From Tardiphaga sp. (GTDB lineage: Bacteria; Pseudomonadota; Alphaproteobacteria; Rhizobiales; Xanthobacteraceae), in the NCBI GenBank assembly GCA_028290765.1, contig JAQGJF010000366.1, positions 1 through 11,384 on the forward strand: a stretch of 11,384 bases of DNA, given 5' to 3'. The notes under the pieces are model-generated. The model made no database searches and was not told the origin of the DNA. It saw nothing but the letters and a program-made list of their open reading frames with translations. Of this stretch, positions 1 through 8,022 are shown in pieces. The position numbers and the translations under genes were made by a program. The number at the start of each line of letters is the position of its first letter. Position 1 is the first letter of the stretch.

Positions 1-1
1 G

Positions 2-1156
2 CTGGTGCGGCGTACCAATTTCCGCAAGGAGCAGATCGAGCACCGGCTCGAAGTGCTCGGCGGTTACCTGATCGCCTATCTAAACATCGACAAGGTGATC
101 AAGATCATCCGCACCGAGGACGAGCCGAAGCCGGCACTGATAAAAGCGTTCAAGCTGACGGAGATCCAGGCCGACGCCATCCTCAACATGCGGCTGCGCA
201 ATTTGCGCAAGCTCGAGGAATTCGAGATCCGCACCGAGGACAAGAACCTCCGCGCCGAGCTGAAGGGTATCAAGGCCATCCTGGCGTCCGAGGTCGAGCA
301 ATGGGCCAAGGTCGGCGAGCAGGTCCGCAAGGTGCGCGATCTGTTCGGGCCGAAGACGCCGCTCGGCAAGCGCCGCACCGTCTTCGCCGACGCGCCGGAG
401 CACGATCTCGCCGCCATCGAGGAAGCCTTCGTCGAGCGCGAGCCGGTCACCGTGGTGATCTCCGACAAGGGCTGGGTGCGTACGCTGAAGGGCCATGTCG
501 CCGATCTGAGCGGCCTGACCTTCAAGACCGACGACAAGCTCGACAAGGCGTTCTTTGCCGAGACCACTTCGAAACTGCTGCTGTTCGCCACCAACGGAAA
601 ATTCTATGCGCTCGACGTCGCCAAGCTGCCCGGCGGGCGAGGCCATGGCGAGCCGATCCGGCTGTTCATCGACATGGACCAGGACGCGGCGATCGTCTCA
701 TTGTTCGTCAACACCGGCGGCCGTAAATTCCTGATCGGAAGCCATGACGGGCAGGGCTTCATCGTCAACGAGGACGATTGCGTCGGCAACACCCGCAAGG
801 GCAAGCAGGTGCTCAACGTCGAAATGCCGAACGAGGCCCGCGCGCTTGCGGTCGTCAACGGCGACAGCGTCGCGGTGATCGGCGACAACCGCAAGATGCT
901 GATCTTCGGGATAGACCAGGTGCCCGAGATGGCGCGCGGCCGCGGCGTGCGGCTGCAGAAATACAAGGACGGCGGACTGTCCGACGTGACGACCTTCGTG
1001 GCCAAGGACGGTTTGACCTGGCGCGATTCCGCCGGCCGCGAATTCTCAGCCACCATGAAGGAATTGGCGGAATGGCGCGGCAACCGCGCCGATGCCGGCC
1101 GATTGCCGCCGAAAGGGTTCCCGAAATCCAACAAGTTCGGGCATAACGTTCAATAA
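2..1156 (+). CDS. parC: DNA topoisomerase IV subunit A, C-terminal part (5' end outside the window)
   Basis: This is the C-terminal 385 or so residues of ParC, the DNA-cleaving subunit that with ParE decatenates daughter chromosomes. The frame is already open at the left edge; the GTG at position 5 is an internal valine, not a start. The first ~100 visible residues are the coiled-coil and dimer-gate part of the breakage-reunion domain, with LTEIQADAILNMRLRNL matching the conserved GyrA/ParC signature. From about residue 115 (DLFGPKTPLGKRR) the beta-pinwheel C-terminal domain follows, with repeated blades such as VTVVISDKGWVRTLKGH and the alphaproteobacterial stretch GRGHGEPIRLFIDMDQD. I see no GyrA box, which favours ParC over GyrA. 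The catalytic tyrosine lies upstream, outside the window. The gene ends in TAA. It is a housekeeping gene, probably unrelated to what follows. Confidence 0.95.
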   Translation: MVRRTNFRKEQIEHRLEVLGGYLIAYLNIDKVIKIIRTEDEPKPALIKAFKLTEIQADAILNMRLRNLRKLEEFEIRTEDKNLRAELKGIKAILASEVEQWAKVGEQVRKVRDLFGPKTPLGKRRTVFADAPEHDLAAIEEAFVEREPVTVVISDKGWVRTLKGHVADLSGLTFKTDDKLDKAFFAETTSKLLLFATNGKFYALDVAKLPGGRGHGEPIRLFIDMDQDAAIVSLFVNTGGRKFLIGSHDGQGFIVNEDDCVGNTRKGKQVLNVEMPNEARALAVVNGDSVAVIGDNRKMLIFGIDQVPEMARGRGVRLQKYKDGGLSDVTTFVAKDGLTWRDSAGREFSATMKELAEWRGNRADAGRLPPKGFPKSNKFGHNVQ

Positions 1157-1161
1157 TTGGC

Positions 1162-1195
1162 GCCGCGGACGTGCTGATCATGTCTCGTCCGCGGC
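1162..1195 (+). terminator. Stem-loop just after parC, possible terminator
   Basis: A perfect 10-bp inverted repeat (GCCGCGGACG at 1162-1171, CGTCCGCGGC at 1186-1195) with a 14-nt loop starts six bases after the parC stop. It is GC-rich and well placed to end parC transcription. No run of T follows, so it is not a textbook intrinsic terminator. Confidence 0.4.
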
Positions 1196-1222
1196 AAGGG
1201 CGGACGCCCCGCGGTGCGGTTA

Positions 1223-1264
1223 TTGGCGGTCATTCATAATTGCAATCATATACGACAGTATAAC
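1223..1264 (+). promoter_or_regulatory. Candidate promoter and operator of the RND efflux operon
   Basis: This AT-rich island sits in otherwise GC-rich DNA, about 85 bases before the adaptor start. It contains TTGGCG (1223-1228) and TATAAC (1259-1264), but neither pairs with a partner at an ideal 17-nt spacing, so the exact promoter is uncertain. TATAC-GACA-GTATA (1249-1262) is a short inverted repeat of the size bound by TetR-type repressors, which commonly control RND pumps. No regulator gene lies beside it in this window. The promoter role is inferred from composition and position only. Confidence 0.3.
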
Positions 1265-1347
1265 GCAGTACGGCGGCCGCATCTTTCCCCTTGATCGCGC
1301 GCCGATATGGATGATGATCGAGGCCGGTCGTCTCCGGGAGATTTGCC

Positions 1348-2538
1348 TTGAACAGGTTGCGGACATCCTTTCGTGCTCCAGGTTTTCGTGCTCCAGGCGT
1401 GACGGCGGGCCTGTGTTTGGGTCTTGTCGCGCTGCTGCTCGCCGGCTGCGGCCAGAAGACCGAACCGCAGGCCGCGCCCGCGGCCCCACCGGTGACGGTG
1501 GCGCAACCCACCAAGCGCATGGTGACGGATTGGGACGAGTTCACCGGCCGCTTCGACGCCGTCGAGCAGGTGCAAATTCGCGCCCGCGTGACCGGCTTCG
1601 TCAATAGCGTCAATTTTCGCGACGGCGCTGTCGTCAGTGCCGGCGATCTTCTCTACGTGATCGACTCCCGTCAATACGAGGCCGTCGCCGCCCAGGCCGA
1701 CGGCCAACTCGCCGACGCGCGCGCCAAGGTGGAGCTCGGCAAACGCGAACTCGACCGCGCGCTGACCCTCAATCAGACCCAGGCGGTGGCGGATTCGATC
1801 GTCGATCAGCGTCGCCAGGCGCTGCAGGCAGCGCGGGCCGCGGAGATCCAGGCCGAAGGCGCGCTCAAGCGCGCCCAGCTCGACGTCGAATTCACCCATG
1901 TGCTGGCCCCGATCTCGGGCCGGGTCAGCCGACATCTCGTCAGCGTGGGCAATCTGGTGCAGGGCAGCGAGAGCGGCGCGACGCTGCTGACGTCGATCGT
2001 CTCGCTCGATCCGATCTACGTCTATTTCGACATGGATGAATCGATCTATCTGCGCAACAGCCGGCTGTGGTTCGAAGGCAAGCGCCCGAGCTCGCGCGAT
2101 ACGCCCAATCCAGTGCAGATCACGCTGTCGGGCGAAACCAAGCCGTCGCGCGAAGGCAAGATGAACTTCCTCGACAACCGGCTTGACGTCTCGACCGGCA
2201 CGCTGCGCGGCCGCGCGGTGGTCGACAACCACGATCTTTCGATCCTGCCGGGGCAATTCGCCCGGGTGCGTGTGATCGGCAGCGCGCCCTATGAGGGACT
2301 GCTGCTGCCCGACAACGCCATTGCCACCGACCAGTCGCGCAAGATCGTGTTCGTGGTCAAGGACGACAACACCGTGGAGGCGAGGCCGGTCATCCTGGGC
2401 GCGCTCGATGACGGCCTGCGCGTCGTCAAGGAGGGGCTGAAGCCGGACGACAAGGTGATCGTCGACGGGCTGCAGCGTGCGCGGATCGGCGCCAAGGTAA
2501 CGCCTCATCAGGCGGTGGCCGGTGGCGCCAAACCATGA
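1348..2538 (+). CDS. RND efflux pump periplasmic adaptor lipoprotein (MexE/AcrA type)
   Basis: This membrane-fusion protein would link an inner-membrane RND pump to a TolC-like outer-membrane channel. The start is TTG at 1348: GGGAG (1336-1340) lies 7 nt upstream and the first in-frame ATG is far too late. The 396-residue product starts with a basic segment, then a hydrophobic stretch ending in the lipobox LLAGC with lipidated Cys34, so it should be anchored in the periplasmic leaflet. The lipoyl-like half-motif (FTGRFDAVEQVQIRARVTG, then DGAVVSAGDLLYVID) is near residues 65-105. An alpha-hairpin follows at about 110-175, with the second lipoyl half (LDVEFTHVLAPISGRVS) after it, then the beta-barrel and membrane-proximal domains. 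The stop overlaps the permease start (ATGA), so the two are translationally coupled. The exported substrate cannot be read from the sequence. Confidence 0.93.
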   Translation: MNRLRTSFRAPGFRAPGVTAGLCLGLVALLLAGCGQKTEPQAAPAAPPVTVAQPTKRMVTDWDEFTGRFDAVEQVQIRARVTGFVNSVNFRDGAVVSAGDLLYVIDSRQYEAVAAQADGQLADARAKVELGKRELDRALTLNQTQAVADSIVDQRRQALQAARAAEIQAEGALKRAQLDVEFTHVLAPISGRVSRHLVSVGNLVQGSESGATLLTSIVSLDPIYVYFDMDESIYLRNSRLWFEGKRPSSRDTPNPVQITLSGETKPSREGKMNFLDNRLDVSTGTLRGRAVVDNHDLSILPGQFARVRVIGSAPYEGLLLPDNAIATDQSRKIVFVVKDDNTVEARPVILGALDDGLRVVKEGLKPDDKVIVDGLQRARIGAKVTPHQAVAGGAKP

Positions 2539-5500
2539 ATCTGGGCCGCCTCTCCATCAACCAGCCGATCCTGGCGATGGTCCTGTCCATCGTGCTCCTG
2601 ATCGTCGGCGCGATCGCCTACACCACGCTGCCGGTGGCGGAATATCCGCAGGTGGCGCCGCCCACCGTCGTCGTCACCACGCAATATCCGGGCGCCTCCG
2701 CCCAGACCGTCTCCGACACCGTCGCGACGCCGATCGAGCAGGAGATCAACGGCGTCGAGGACATGCTGTATCTCTACAGCCAGGCCACTTCGAACGGCCA
2801 GTTGACCATCACGGTGACCTTCAAGCTCGGCACCGACCTCGACAAGGCGCAGGTGCTGGTGCAGAACCGCGTCGCGATCGCGCAGCCGCGGCTGCCCGAG
2901 GAAGTTCAGCGCAATGGCGTCGTCACCCGCAAGAACAGCCCGGATCTGCTGATGGTTGTGTTCATGCTGTCGCCCGACGATAGCTATGACCAGCTCTATA
3001 TTTCCAACTATGCGCTGCGCCAGGTGCGCGACCAGCTGCTGCGGCTCGACGGCATCGGCGACATTTCGATCTTCGCCGCGCGCGATTATTCGATGCGGCT
3101 GTGGCTCGATCCTGACAAGATCGCCACGCTGGGGATGACCGCCGGCGACGTGCTGACCGCGATCCGCGCCCAAAACCTCCAGATCACCGGTGGCCAGATC
3201 GCCGAGCCGCCGATCGCCGACCGGGCGTTCCAGCCCAATCTGACCTTTACCGGCCGCTTGCGGGATCCGGCGCAGTTCGAGGACATCGTGCTGAAGGGCG
3301 GCGAGGAGGGCCGCACCGTGCGGTTGCGCGACGTCGCCCGCATCGAACTCGGCGCGCTCAGTTCCACCACCAACGGTTTTCTGCTGCGCAAGGAAGCGGT
3401 CGCGCTTCTGGTGTTCCAGCGCCCCGGTTCGAACGCGCTCTCCACGGCGAAGGGCATTTCCGACACGATGGCGAAGCTGAAGACTGAATTCCCCAAGGGG
3501 CTCGACTACAATATCGGCTACAACCCGACCGAGTTCATCGCCCAGTCCGTCAGCGAGCTGATCAAGACGATCTATGAGGCGATGGTGCTGGTCGTCATCG
3601 TGGTGCTGGTGTTCCTGCAGGGCTGGCGTCCGGCGATCATTCCGATCGTGGCGATCCCGGTGTCGCTGATCGGTACCTTCGCGGTCATGGCCGCGCTCGG
3701 CTTCTCGATCAACAACCTCACTTTGTTCGGCCTGGTGCTGGCGGTCGGCATCGTGGTCGACGACGCCATCGTGGTGGTGGAAAATGTCGAGCGGCATCTG
3801 CGCGACGGCATGACCCGGCGCGACGCGGCGCTGCGCACCATGGAGGAGGTCGGCGGCGCGCTGGTCTCGATCGCGCTGGTGCTGTGCGCGGTGTTCGTGC
3901 CGACCGCGTTTCTCGGCGGCATTTCCGGGCAGTTCTTCCAGCAATTCGCCATCACCATCGCGGTGGCTACCGCGATTTCCTGCTTCTGCTCGCTCACGCT
4001 GTCGCCGGCGCTGGCCTCGTTGATCCTGCAGCCGCACCACGAGAAGCAGCCGCCGGCACGCTGGAATTTTATCGGTCGGGGCTGGGAGGCGGCGACCGGG
4101 GTCTTCAACCGCGGCTTCGACCGGCTGTCGCATGGCTATGGCACCGCTGCGGCTTTCGTCATCCGGCATTCCGCCGCGATGCTGCTGATCTATGTTGTGC
4201 TGATCGGTCCGCCGGCTGGCTGCTCTACACCACGCCGCAGGGGTTCATTCCGGCGCAGGATCGCGGTTACGTCATCGTCGCCGTGCAACTGCCCGGCGCC
4301 GCCTCGCTGGCGCGCACCACGGCCGTCGTGAAGCAGATCGAGGCGATCGCGCTGGACACCCCCGGCGTGGTCCGGGTGCCGGCGCTGGCGGGGCTGTCCG
4401 GCGCCACCCGGACTCAATCCGGCAACGCCGCGGCCCTGTTTCCGGTGTTCGACGAGCCGGAGGTCCGCTTGAAGAAGGGTCTGTCGGCAGCGATCATCAC
4501 CGCCGAATTGCGCAAGCGGCTCTCCGCCATCGAAGGCGCCTTCATCATCGTGGTGCCGCCGCCCGCGGTGCCCGGCATCGGCACCGGCGGTGGCTTCACC
4601 ATGCGGATCGAAGACCGCCAGGGCCGCGGCCCCGACCTGTTGGCGGCGGCGACCGACGAAGTGGTGGCGGCGGCGCGCAAGGCGCCGGGGCTGACGGCCG
4701 TGTTCTCACCGTTCACCGCCAACACCCCGCAAGTGTTCGTCGAGATCGACCGGCTCAAGGCGCAGATGCTGGGCGTGCCGATCCAGAACGTCACCGAGGC
4801 GATCGAGACCTATTTCGGTTCGGCCTATGTCAACGACTTCAACATCCTCGGCCGCACCTATCACGTTACCGCGCAGGCCGATCTGCAGTTCCGCAAGGAG
4901 ACCGCCGATCTGGCGCGGCTGCGGACCCGCAACCTGGCCGGCGACATGGTACAGCTCGGCAGCGTGGTGAACTTCAAGGATACCGCGGGGCCGGACCGGG
5001 TGGCGCGCTACAATCTGTATCCGTCCTCGGAGCTGCAGGGCGACACGCTGCCAGGTACCAGCTCAACCACCGCGCTCAACATCATGCAGAAAATAGCCAA
5101 CGAGACGCTGCCCAGCGGCTTCTCGTTCGAATGGACCGATCTGTCCTATCAGCAGACCACCAGTGCCAATGCCGGCCTGTACATATTCCCGATCTGCGTG
5201 CTGTTCGTGTTCATGGTGTTGGCCGCGCAATATGGCAGCTGGACGCTGCCGTTCGCGGTGATCCTGATCGTGCCGATGTGCCTGTTGGCCGCCACCATCG
5301 GCGTCCGCATCATGGGCCAGGACGTCAACATCCTCACCCAGATCGGCTTCGTGGTGCTGGTGGGTCTCGCCGCCAAGAACGCCATCCTGATCGTGGAATT
5401 CGCCCGCGACATCGAGCGCGAAGGCCGCGATCAGCTCGAAGCCGTCATCGAGGCATGCCGCCTGCGGATCCGGCCGATCCTGATGACGTCGTTTGCGTTT

Positions 5501-5701
5501 ATTCTCGGCGTGCTGCCGCTGGTGGTCTCCACTGGCTCCGGCTCCGAGATGCGTCAGGCGGTCGGCGTCGCGGTGTTCTTCGGCATGCTCGGCGTCACGC
5601 TGTTCGGCCTGATCTTCACCCCGATCTTCTACATCCTGGTGCGCCGCCTGGCGCCGGGGTCGGTGATCATCCCGGGCAAGGATCAGGGCGCGAATATTTA
5701 G
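2535..5701 (+). pseudogene. RND efflux permease, HAE1 family (MexF/AcrB type), broken by one frameshift
   Basis: This is the proton-driven inner-membrane pump of the operon. The first part reads in one frame from ATG 2535, overlapping the adaptor stop. It covers TM1, the first porter half, and TM2-6, with GIVVDDAIVVVEN carrying the proton-relay aspartates D409 and D410. Near 4209 (codon ~558, in TM7) similarity jumps to another frame, continuing as AGWLLYTTPQGFIPAQDRGY to the stop at 5701. The original frame would end at 4331 after 598 residues. Restoring one base gives 1055 residues, the usual family length. The second half keeps the relay lysine in GLAAKNAILIVEF (about K948). I see no other damage, so the lesion is recent or a sequencing or assembly error. 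No plausible slippery heptamer is present. The closest relatives are MexF/BpeF-like pumps. As written, the pump should not function. Confidence 0.9.
4206..4217 (+). other. Frameshift site in the RND permease
   Basis: Upstream codons read ...VVLIG ending at GGT (4206-4208); downstream codons resume as AGWLL from GCC (4211-4213). The net change equals loss of one base (or gain of two). The bases between are CCGCCGG, and one extra base would restore a normal TM7 reading such as LIG-x-AGWLL. Confidence 0.8.
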
Positions 5702-5750
5702 CCGGGCTATCGTCCTTCGAGACGCTGCAAGTGGCAACGAAGACTCTCGC

Positions 5751-5834
5751 CGTCATTGCGAGCGAAGCGAAGCAATCCAGGGGCGACGCAGGCAGGCTGG
5801 ATTGCGATCGTCACAAGAGCTCCTCGCAATGACG
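5751..5834. repeat. Palindromic intergenic repeat element (REP-like)
   Basis: This 84-bp imperfect palindrome lies between the RND permease and the cyclase. The outer arms CGTCATTGCGAG (5751-5762) and CTCGCAATGACG (5823-5834) are perfect complements. The inner arms GCAATCCAG (5772-5780) and CTGGATTGC (5797-5805) are also perfect, around a 16-nt loop. The sequence, including the GCGAAGCGAAGC stretch, resembles a dispersed repeat familiar from Bradyrhizobium and Rhodopseudomonas genomes (recalled, not searched). As RNA it would fold strongly and could end RND operon transcription. Confidence 0.75.
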
Positions 5835-5859
5835 AACTTAACCGCAGCCGTGGAATGCC

Positions 5860-7119
5860 ATGAATCCGACGACCCGATTGGAAATGATCAACTGGCTGGC
5901 GAATGTCGGGCTCACCGGTATTCCCGAAAGCGAACTCGTTCGCGGGTTTTGCGAGCGCTGCTGCTCGGCGGGGATCAATCTGTCGCGCGGGCTTGTCTTC
6001 ATCGACACGCTCGATCCGGTGTTCGAGGGACATGGTTATCGCTGGACCGATACCGACACCAACGAAAGCGACGCCTTCGATTATGGATCGACCAGCGAAG
6101 GCGAGGCGGCGGCCAAGTGGCGGCAGTCGACGTTCTATCACATGCTGGAAAGCGGGATCCATGAGCTCCATCTCGACCTCGCCGATCCAGCTTCGCTCAA
6201 TTTCTCGATGGTGGTAGACCTTGCCGCCAAGGGCCACCGGCACTTTTGCGGTTTCGTCAATCGCTTTGGCGAGACCGGATCGATTGGCGAAATGGATTGC
6301 GTCTATTCCTACTGGGCGACGCGCCATCCGGCCGGCTTCGACGAGCCCTCGCGCTCGGCACTGCGCGATCTGGTGCCGGTGCTGGCGCTGGCGGTGAAGG
6401 CGGCGACGGTCGCGCGCATCGCCCGAACCGTGGGCCGGGTCTATCTCGGGCGCGATGCCGCCGAGCAGGTGATGCGCGGGCGGATCTCCCGTGGCGTGAC
6501 CGAATGGATCAATGCGGTGCTGTGGTTTTCCGATCTGCGGGGATCCACGACGATCAGCGAATCGATCGCGCCGGACCAGATCATTCCGTTCCTCAATGAT
6601 TACGCCGAAGCGGCCATCCATGCCGTCCACGACACCGGCGGCGACGTGTTGAAACTGATCGGTGATGGCGTGCTGGCGGTCTTCACCGGCGACGACATGG
6701 CCGTGGCCCGCCGCGCTGCGCTGCGGGCCGAGCATCAATTACGTAAGAACATGCGGACGATCAACGCCAGGCGCAGCGCCGCCGGCCAGTTGGTGACCTC
6801 GGCCTATGTCGGGTTGCATGTCGGCGAGGTGTTTTACGGCAATATCGGCAGCGAGGACCGGCTCGACTTCACCGTGGTGGGGCCGGCGGTCAACGAGGTC
6901 TGCCGCATCGCCTCGATGTGCAATTCGGTGGAGCGCGAATTTTTGGCCTCGTCGGCGTTCCAGACCGGCCTCGACAGCGTCGGCCGAAAATATTTCGTGT
7001 CCACCGGCCGCTTTGCGCTGCGCGGCATCGGCAAGGCGCAGGATCTCTATACGCTCGATCCCGAGGTCGGGTCGGATGAGGTCGTGGGCGGGCGATACGC
7101 CCGCTATGTTTCGACTTAG
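5860..7119 (+). CDS. Class III (IIIb-type) adenylate cyclase with N-terminal sensor-like region
   Basis: The 419-residue soluble protein is predicted to make cAMP. The catalytic domain occupies about residues 215-395. Metal-binding aspartates are D225 in FSDLRGST and D269 in KLIGDGVLAVF, at the normal spacing of 44. K265 and T338 sit at the purine-recognition positions; the Lys/Thr pair is the class IIIb signature and points to ATP rather than GTP. N345 and R349 form the N-x3-R transition-state pair. Residues 1-200 have no transmembrane helix or signal peptide and resemble the N-terminal region of other rhizobial cyclases, possibly GAF-like; the ligand is unknown. ATG 5860 has only a weak upstream GGA. 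The gene follows the palindromic repeat and ends 55 bases before arsR, but the ars operon appears to have its own promoter. Bicarbonate response is known for some class IIIb enzymes; here it is only a possibility. Confidence 0.9.
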   Translation: MNPTTRLEMINWLANVGLTGIPESELVRGFCERCCSAGINLSRGLVFIDTLDPVFEGHGYRWTDTDTNESDAFDYGSTSEGEAAAKWRQSTFYHMLESGIHELHLDLADPASLNFSMVVDLAAKGHRHFCGFVNRFGETGSIGEMDCVYSYWATRHPAGFDEPSRSALRDLVPVLALAVKAATVARIARTVGRVYLGRDAAEQVMRGRISRGVTEWINAVLWFSDLRGSTTISESIAPDQIIPFLNDYAEAAIHAVHDTGGDVLKLIGDGVLAVFTGDDMAVARRAALRAEHQLRKNMRTINARRSAAGQLVTSAYVGLHVGEVFYGNIGSEDRLDFTVVGPAVNEVCRIASMCNSVEREFLASSAFQTGLDSVGRKYFVSTGRFALRGIGKAQDLYTLDPEVGSDEVVGGRYARYVST

Positions 7120-7139
7120 CGCCCGATCGTCCTGCATAC

Positions 7140-7181
7140 TTGACAATATTCCATATATCGATAATTCTCGATATATGGAAT
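7140..7181 (+). promoter_or_regulatory. ars operon promoter and ArsR operator, overlapping the arsR start codon
   Basis: A consensus TTGACA (7140-7145) precedes a perfect inverted repeat: ATTCCATATATCG (7148-7160), an 8-nt spacer, and CGATATATGGAAT (7169-7181). The right arm covers the arsR ATG at 7175-7177. GATAAT (7160-7165) is the best -10 match but lies only 14 nt from TTGACA, so the -10 assignment is uncertain. Bound ArsR would block RNA polymerase, and As(III) would release it, giving autoregulation. The inverted repeat is seen directly; its role is inferred from the family. Confidence 0.75.
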
Positions 7182-7528
7182 CAGAACTCGCCATCCTTTC
7201 GCTGGCTGCCTTGGCCCAATCGACGCGGCTCGAAGTATTCCGCCTGCTGGTGAAGCACGAGCCGGAAGGGCTTGCGGCCGGCGATATCGCCAAAACGCTC
7301 GCGGTGCCGCAAAACACCATGTCGTCGCATCTGGCGATCCTGGCTCGCGCCAATCTGGTCTCCGCCGAGCGTCGCAGCCGTTCGATCGTCTACCGGGCGA
7401 ACCTGTCCGCATTCCAGGCGCTCACTTTGTTCCTGCTCGAAGATTGCTGCGGCGGCCGCGCCGAACTCTGCGCTCCTGTCGCAACCTGCAAGCCCGCACG
7501 CGGCAAGCGTGCCAAAGCCACGGCTTAA
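7175..7528 (+). CDS. arsR: ArsR family arsenic-responsive repressor
   Basis: This 117-residue winged-helix repressor should control the operon it heads. The helix-turn-helix spans about residues 34-66 (AAGDIAKTLAVPQNTMSSHL, then AILARANLV), followed by the beta-wing (SAERRSRSIVYRAN). The C-terminal end carries C91-C92, C99 and C105 in EDCCGGRAELCAPVATC. This arrangement resembles the C-terminal As(III) site of the Acidithiobacillus ferrooxidans ArsR type rather than the alpha-3 CxC site of plasmid R773 ArsR. The start at ATG 7175 gives the usual family N-terminus (MESELAILSLAALAQSTRLE); the next methionine is inside the DNA-binding domain. No Shine-Dalgarno sequence precedes it, so the message may be leaderless or nearly so. 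arsI starts 14 bases after the stop. Binding of methylated arsenite is also possible. Confidence 0.93.
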   Translation: MESELAILSLAALAQSTRLEVFRLLVKHEPEGLAAGDIAKTLAVPQNTMSSHLAILARANLVSAERRSRSIVYRANLSAFQALTLFLLEDCCGGRAELCAPVATCKPARGKRAKATA

Positions 7529-7542
7529 AGAGGAGAGACCTC

Positions 7543-8022
7543 GTGAAACGCCTGCACGTTCATGTCGCGGTCAATGACTTGACCCAATCGATCGGCTTCT
7601 ATTCGGCGCTGTTCGCGGCGCAGCCGGCCGTCGTCAAACCGGACTACGCCAAATGGATGCTGAGCGACCCCCGGGTTAATTTTGCGATCTCGACCCGCGG
7701 CCGTGAGGCCGGGCTCGATCATCTCGGCATTCAGGTCGAGAGCGCCGACGAACTGCAGGAGGTCTATGCGCGGCTGCGCGAGGCCGGCGGCAACATCGTC
7801 GAGCAGGGCCAGACGGCGTGCTGCTACGCTAGGTCGGAAAAGTCATGGATCGACGATCCCGCGGGCATCGCCTGGGAAACCTTTTTCACCACCGGCGAGA
7901 GCACCAGCTATGGCGACGGCAGCGGTGAGCGCGAGGCGCGTATCGCGCATCAAAAGCAAAGCGCGTGCGGCGTGCCGCAGACGGCGCCTGTGGCTGTAGC
8001 CTCGACCTGTTGCAGTCCATAA
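7543..8022 (+). CDS. arsI: ArsI-type C-As lyase (VOC/glyoxalase superfamily dioxygenase; CadI-like)
   Basis: ArsI enzymes are Fe(II)-dependent dioxygenases that cleave the carbon-arsenic bond of trivalent methyl- and aryl-arsenicals, releasing As(III). This 159-residue VOC protein carries the expected residues: H5 in LHVHVAV, H60 in GLDHLGIQ and E112 in AWETF as the metal triad, and adjacent C93-C94 in GQTACCYARSEKSW as the arsenical-binding pair. They lie within a few residues of the corresponding sites in Thermomonospora ArsI. GTG at 7543 is chosen because AGGAG (7531-7535) lies 7 nt upstream and it gives the family N-terminus MKRLHVHVAV. The tail (about 118-159) is flexible-looking and holds three more cysteines (C142, C156, C157). 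The stop TAA shares one base with the aqpS ATG. The older family name is cadmium-induced protein CadI, but the arsenic context makes ArsI more likely. Confidence 0.92.
   Translation: MKRLHVHVAVNDLTQSIGFYSALFAAQPAVVKPDYAKWMLSDPRVNFAISTRGREAGLDHLGIQVESADELQEVYARLREAGGNIVEQGQTACCYARSEKSWIDDPAGIAWETFFTTGESTSYGDGSGEREARIAHQKQSACGVPQTAPVAVASTCCSP

Noticed and set aside
2508..4169. Open frame of 553 codons on the minus strand, antisense to the RND permease (and a similar 420-codon one at 1246-2508)
   Set aside because: The translation is low-complexity, rich in His, Arg, Asp and Gln, with no domain. It is the expected by-product of a GC-rich gene on the other strand.
4200..4217. Programmed -1 ribosomal frameshift in the RND permease
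   Set aside because: No slippery heptamer of the X-XXY-YYZ type is present in the right phase, and no RND permease is known to need frameshifting. Mutation or sequence error is simpler.
7444..7542. Longer N-terminus for ArsI overlapping arsR
   Set aside because: The extension merely re-reads arsR in another frame. GTG 7543 has an AGGAG at good spacing and gives the conserved start of the family.
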